Part shown: positions 61,058 through 64,000 of the stretch, in pieces
Numbering within the stretch: the stretch's first letter is position 1
Layout of the letters: each line of letters starts with the position of its first letter
The notes under the pieces: generated by a model
Database searches by the model: none
The model's input: the letters and a program-made list of their open reading frames with translations, nothing else
What the model was told of the DNA's origin: nothing
Made by a program: the position numbers and the translations under genes
NCBI RefSeq assembly: GCF_019192735.1
Contig: NZ_JAHTKP010000006.1
Coordinates: 211,493 to 275,492 of the forward strand
Source of the DNA: Kitasatospora aureofaciens
GTDB taxonomy: Bacteria > Actinomycetota > Actinomycetes > Streptomycetales > Streptomycetaceae
DNA: 64,000 nt
Reading direction: 5' to 3'

Positions 61058-61807
61058 ATGCGAGTCACCGACATCACCATGCCGTCCGGCATCGCCACCC
61101 GCCCGCGCGACGGCCGTGGGTACCCCGTTCCAGCGATCACACCCTGGGAAGGCGGAGCCCCGCAGTTCGCCGAAACCAGCATGCGCCGGGTGTTCCTCTG
61201 CGTCGAGGAGCGTCGATGCACGGTCTGCGGCCGAGAGATGTCCCCTGGGCCGGTTTGGAGGGTCGTCGACGGCGATGAAGCGGGGATGATCGATGCCGTC
61301 CTTGGCATAGGTAAGGAGTTCCTCAACCCGGCCCCAACCGGTGAGGCTCCGGGCCACCGCACATGCATGATCTACGCGGCCATGGTCTGTCCGTTCCTGA
61401 GTAGCCCGGAGGGCCGCAGAGGCCAAGCCTCGAACATGTACGGGGCCAACCTACCCAAGGGCGATGCCCGAGGTGCCGGAGGCGCGATCGTTGCTTACCA
61501 GGACTACGAGTTCAAGCAGACCCCTGCCGGGCCTGGAGTCGTCTATGGCAAGCCCATCGAGATCATCACCTACGACCGGGCCGAAGATCTGCAGGACGAG
61601 CTCGCTGCCGCCCTCAGCAACGACGAGACGGTTACGGGGAAGAGCCCGGCCTGGCTCGGGGAAGACGAGCAGCTACTGGAGTCCGCCTTCCGTCAGGCCA
61701 TGCTCAGCCCGGTGGAGAGGCAAGCGCTGGCGGCACAGAAGCGGGCGGCGCAGAGCAAGAAGCGGCAGCAGAAGCAGGCAAGGGCATCGCGCAAGAAGAA
61801 CCGGTAG
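61058..61807 (+). CDS. Hypothetical protein with Cys pairs
   Basis: A 249-residue protein; the start is ATG 61058 (MRVTDITMPSGIATRPRDGR), since the frame upstream overlaps the HAD gene antisense. CVEERRCTVCGREMSPGPVW has a C-x2-C pair near residue 50 and HRTCMIYAAMVCPF adds His/Cys, so a zinc site is likely. The C-terminus is a basic helix (AAQKRAAQSKKRQQKQARAS). Such proteins occur in actinomycete phages and islands. No function assigned. Confidence 0.6.
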   Translation: MRVTDITMPSGIATRPRDGRGYPVPAITPWEGGAPQFAETSMRRVFLCVEERRCTVCGREMSPGPVWRVVDGDEAGMIDAVLGIGKEFLNPAPTGEAPGHRTCMIYAAMVCPFLSSPEGRRGQASNMYGANLPKGDARGAGGAIVAYQDYEFKQTPAGPGVVYGKPIEIITYDRAEDLQDELAAALSNDETVTGKSPAWLGEDEQLLESAFRQAMLSPVERQALAAQKRAAQSKKRQQKQARASRKKNR

Positions 61808-62034
61808 CCGACACTACCCAGGAGTCTGTGAGCCTTCCTTGAGCGACCTTGCAGCCAGCAGCTCAGGGCGAAAGTACAGCAGCAAAGTACAGCAACCAGG
61901 CCGTCCGGCAGTGACCGCTAGCACCCCTGACACCGCCTCTGACCTGACCATATGGGGGCCGGGTCCCCTTCCCTGCTCAGCCGGGCGATGCCTATCGTCC
62001 GGGTATGCACACGGGCTCGGGAAGGAGGCCCTCA

Positions 62035-62893
62035 ATGTCTGTCTACGTCGGTATCGACGTGCACCGCAAAAGGTCCCAGATCGCCGTGATCGACAAGGAC
62101 GGCGCGGTGCGGGTCAACCGCAACGTCCCCAACGGCGTGGAGACGGTCCTCGGGGTGATCGGGGACCTGCCGATCGGCACCCCGGTCGCGTTCGAGGCCG
62201 CCTACGGCTGGGGCCGGCTGGTCGAACTCCTGGAGGACTACGGCTACGAGTCCCACCTGGTCCACCCGCTGCGGTGCAAGGCGATCGCCTCGGCCAGGCT
62301 GAAGAACGACAAGGTCGACACCGCGATCCTGGGCCAGTTGCTGCGGGCCGATCTCCTCCCGGAGGCATGGATCGCCCCACTGGACGTACGCCAGCAACGC
62401 GCCCTGCTCCGCCACCGCTTCCAGCTGGTGCGGTTGCGCACACTCCTGCGCAACCGGGTCCACGCGGTCCTGGCCGACCTCGGCCAGGACCGGCCCGGCG
62501 GCTGTTTCACCGGTCCCGGCCGCAACTGGCTCGCGTCATTGGAACTCCCGGACGCCTCCCGTCGCGTGGTGGACGACCTGTTGCAGGTCATGGACGCACT
62601 GCAGGTCCCGATCGACGCCCTGGACAAGCAGCTCGCCGCGCACGCCCGGGGCGATCCGCGGGTGAAGGGCCTCATGGAGCTGCCCGGCGTCGGCACGCTC
62701 ACCGCGCTCGTGATCCTCGCCGAGGTCGGCGACGTCACCCGGTTCCCCTCCGCGCGCAAGCTCGCCGCCTGGGCCGGCCTGACCCCCACCGTCCGGGCCT
62801 CGGACCTCACCGTCCACCAGGGGCACATCTCCAAGCAGGGCTCCGCCTGGCTGCGGTGGATCCTGTGTGAGGCCGCCCAGCCCGCCAAGGCGG
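62035..62893 (+). pseudogene. IS110-family transposase, 3'-truncated
   Basis: ATG 62035 has a GGAGG site. MSVYVGIDVHRKRSQIAVID is the N-terminal DEDD-type RuvC start (first Asp in GIDVH). FEAAYGWGRLVELLEDYGYE and LKNDKVDTAILGQLLRADLL follow, and MELPGVGTLTALVILAEVGD, KLAAWAGLTPTV is the C-terminal transposase_20 domain. The protein loses homology after WLRWILCEAAQPAK at about 62890, so the Ser-containing C-terminal end is gone. It reads on into unrelated sequence. Nothing like its terminal ends is visible. Confidence 0.85.
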
Positions 62894-63021
62894 CGTGCCA
62901 TGGTGGGCCTTCCCTCGGGGATCGTCGCTGGTCGTCGACGAGTTCCACGCCAGGAAGTCGGAGGCGCGCGAACTATGGAGGCCGCTGGCGGACTTGGGGT
63001 GGGGTCATCCCCACCGTCCGC
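62894..63021 (+). other. Orphan coding fragment after the IS110 break
   Basis: The frame HAWWAFPRGSSLVVDEFHAR, KSEARELWRPLADLGWGHP is open and codon-biased here, but neither start nor homology is evident. Probably a fragment of a gene cut by the IS-associated rearrangement. Confidence 0.3.
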
Positions 63022-63807
63022 TCACACCCGGTCGGCCGGCACCCCCGCGTAGGCGGCGCGCAGCTCGGCGAGGACGGGATGGGCGGGGTCGAAGCGGACG
63101 TCGTCGATCGCTGCCACCGGGCGGACGCCGACCCCCGCGTTCACCGCGAACGCGGCCTCGAAGCGCCCCACCCCGGCGGCGCCCACCGGCTCGCGGCCCT
63201 GGGGCCCGCCGTAGGCGCCGGCGAGCAGCGCGGCGGTGACGCCCGGCAGGCTCGGGCCTTCCGGCCAGACCAGGCGTCGGCCGTCGAAGAAGCCGATGTT
63301 CCAGGTCGCGCCCTCGGTCACCCGCCCCACCCGGTCCACGAGCAACGCGTCGTCGTAGCCGTCCAGTTGGGCACTCCGACGGTGGCAGATCAGGCCGAAC
63401 AGCCCGACGTGCTTCACCTCGGGCAGCTCCCGGACGTACGCCACCGTCCGCACCCGCAGCGGGCCGGGCGCGGTGGCCGGGGCCGGGCGGGTGGTGACGA
63501 GCACGCGCGGAACGGCCGGGCCGGACGGTCGCTCCAGGCCGAGCTCCGGGTCGTACACGGTCACCCGGACGATCGCCGTTCCGTTGTCCGGCAGCACCGC
63601 GCGGATCCGCTCGCGGACCCGCGCCGGGTCCAGCTCGGCGGCGAACAGCACCCGGCAGTCCCGGACCAGCCGTTCCAGGTGCAGCGCCAGGCCGCGGACC
63701 CGGCCCGCCTCGACGCGCAGGGTGGTGAAGTGCCCGTAGTTCAGCAGCCCCAGCGCCGCCACCCGCGCCGCGTCGGCGGGCTCGCCGTCGATCTCGATCT
63801 CAGCCAT
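63022..63807 (-). CDS. Class-IV aminotransferase (PabC/BCAT-like)
   Basis: A 261-residue PLP-dependent fold-type IV protein. Start MAEIEIDGEP at 63807. NYGHFTTLRVEAGRVRGLAL, HLERLVRDCRVLF is the N-terminal domain signature; the PLP Lys is probably in LPEVKHVGLFGLICHRRSAQ and VTEGATWNIGFFDGRRLVWP gives the cofactor-phosphate and strand region. Homologues act as aminodeoxychorismate lyase or branched-chain aminotransferase. The specificity is unclear. It lies outside the presumed island. Confidence 0.85.
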   Translation of the reverse strand: MAEIEIDGEPADAARVAALGLLNYGHFTTLRVEAGRVRGLALHLERLVRDCRVLFAAELDPARVRERIRAVLPDNGTAIVRVTVYDPELGLERPSGPAVPRVLVTTRPAPATAPGPLRVRTVAYVRELPEVKHVGLFGLICHRRSAQLDGYDDALLVDRVGRVTEGATWNIGFFDGRRLVWPEGPSLPGVTAALLAGAYGGPQGREPVGAAGVGRFEAAFAVNAGVGVRPVAAIDDVRFDPAHPVLAELRAAYAGVPADRV

Positions 63808-63897
63808 GGCGCGAGTCTGCCAGCCTGCCGCCAAGGGCTTCCCCAGAGGCGCACCGGTCCAGGAGCTCGCCGGCCTAGGGCGCGTATTCGGTCGTGA

Positions 63898-64000
63898 TCA
63901 GTGGGTCCGGGTGAGGTCCTTGATCCAGATCATCGCGCCACGGAGGTGGAGGCCGGCGAGGTAGCTTTCCGGGGTCTTGTCATACCGGGTGGCGATGCCT
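63898..64000 (-). mobile_element. IS5-family transposase, 3' end (runs off the window)
   Basis: The minus strand reads GIATRYDKTPESYLAGLHLR, GAMIWIKDLTRTH and a TGA at 63898-63900. This is the C-terminal end of DDE transposases of the IS5 group common in Streptomyces (Y-D-K-x-x-x-S-Y sequence). The rest lies beyond 64000. Confidence 0.85.

Overview
The window is very GC-rich with third-position GC bias, GTG/TTG starts and many 4-nt stop/start overlaps. Together with an AICE-type integrative element (GntR repressor, RepSA-like initiator, Xis, tyrosine integrase), TerD, a Tat-exported multicopper oxidase and very large secreted Rhs and LamG/ricin-lectin proteins, it indicates a Streptomyces or Kitasatospora chromosome (Streptomycetaceae). 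The accessory content suggests a chromosome arm.

Layout. 0-3.1 kb: two exported or membrane-anchored proteins of unknown role. 3.2-3.85 kb: 3' remnants of two divergent genes (aat-like and EAL) facing each other across a probable deletion. 3.9-4.9 kb: a HigBA-like toxin-antitoxin module between 33-bp direct repeats. 4.9-7.1 kb: a DUF4331 gene, two small overlapping genes, then decayed HxlR, SnoaL-like and IS3-type genes.

7.2-32.5 kb is the centre of interest. A secreted Rhs polymorphic toxin gene (minus strand) with a Hint domain and a nucleotidyltransferase-like C-terminal toxin is followed by its immunity gene. Further downstream come two orphan toxin C-termini, each with an overlapping candidate immunity gene. 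Between successive toxin-immunity units lie integrase-bearing elements: an intact-looking 6.6-kb AICE (12.8-19.4 kb) and a decayed relative (7.97-11.55 kb). Related 23-26-bp att-like repeats mark every junction, so one toxin-immunity cassette is itself bounded by att-like sites. A divergent gene encodes a large secreted protein with DNRLRE-like, FG-GAP-like, LamG and ricin-B regions.

32.5-50.6 kb is mostly ordinary chromosome. It carries a PadR regulator, FadH, a flavin monooxygenase and TerD. The set glpD / TetR / FAD-oxidase / diacylglycerol kinase has the same order as M. tuberculosis Rv2249c-Rv2252. Others are a DUF6891-type gene, a regulator/NTF2/LLM-oxidoreductase group, DUF2252, and a multicopper oxidase with a four-helix membrane partner.

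50.8-62.9 kb looks like a genomic island. It opens with an ABC permease remnant joined to a relaxase remnant and closes with a truncated IS110 transposase. Inside are a tryptophanyl-tRNA synthetase and a convergent, tightly overlapping operon: TrpD-like phosphoribosyltransferase, class-I aminoacyl-tRNA synthetase homologue, NAD(P) reductase/epimerase and FAD oxidoreductase. Two P-loop kinase genes, a 3-hydroxyacid-dehydrogenase-like enzyme and a HAD phosphatase follow. I recognise no described pathway in this combination. The window ends with a class-IV aminotransferase and the 3' end of an IS5-type transposase.
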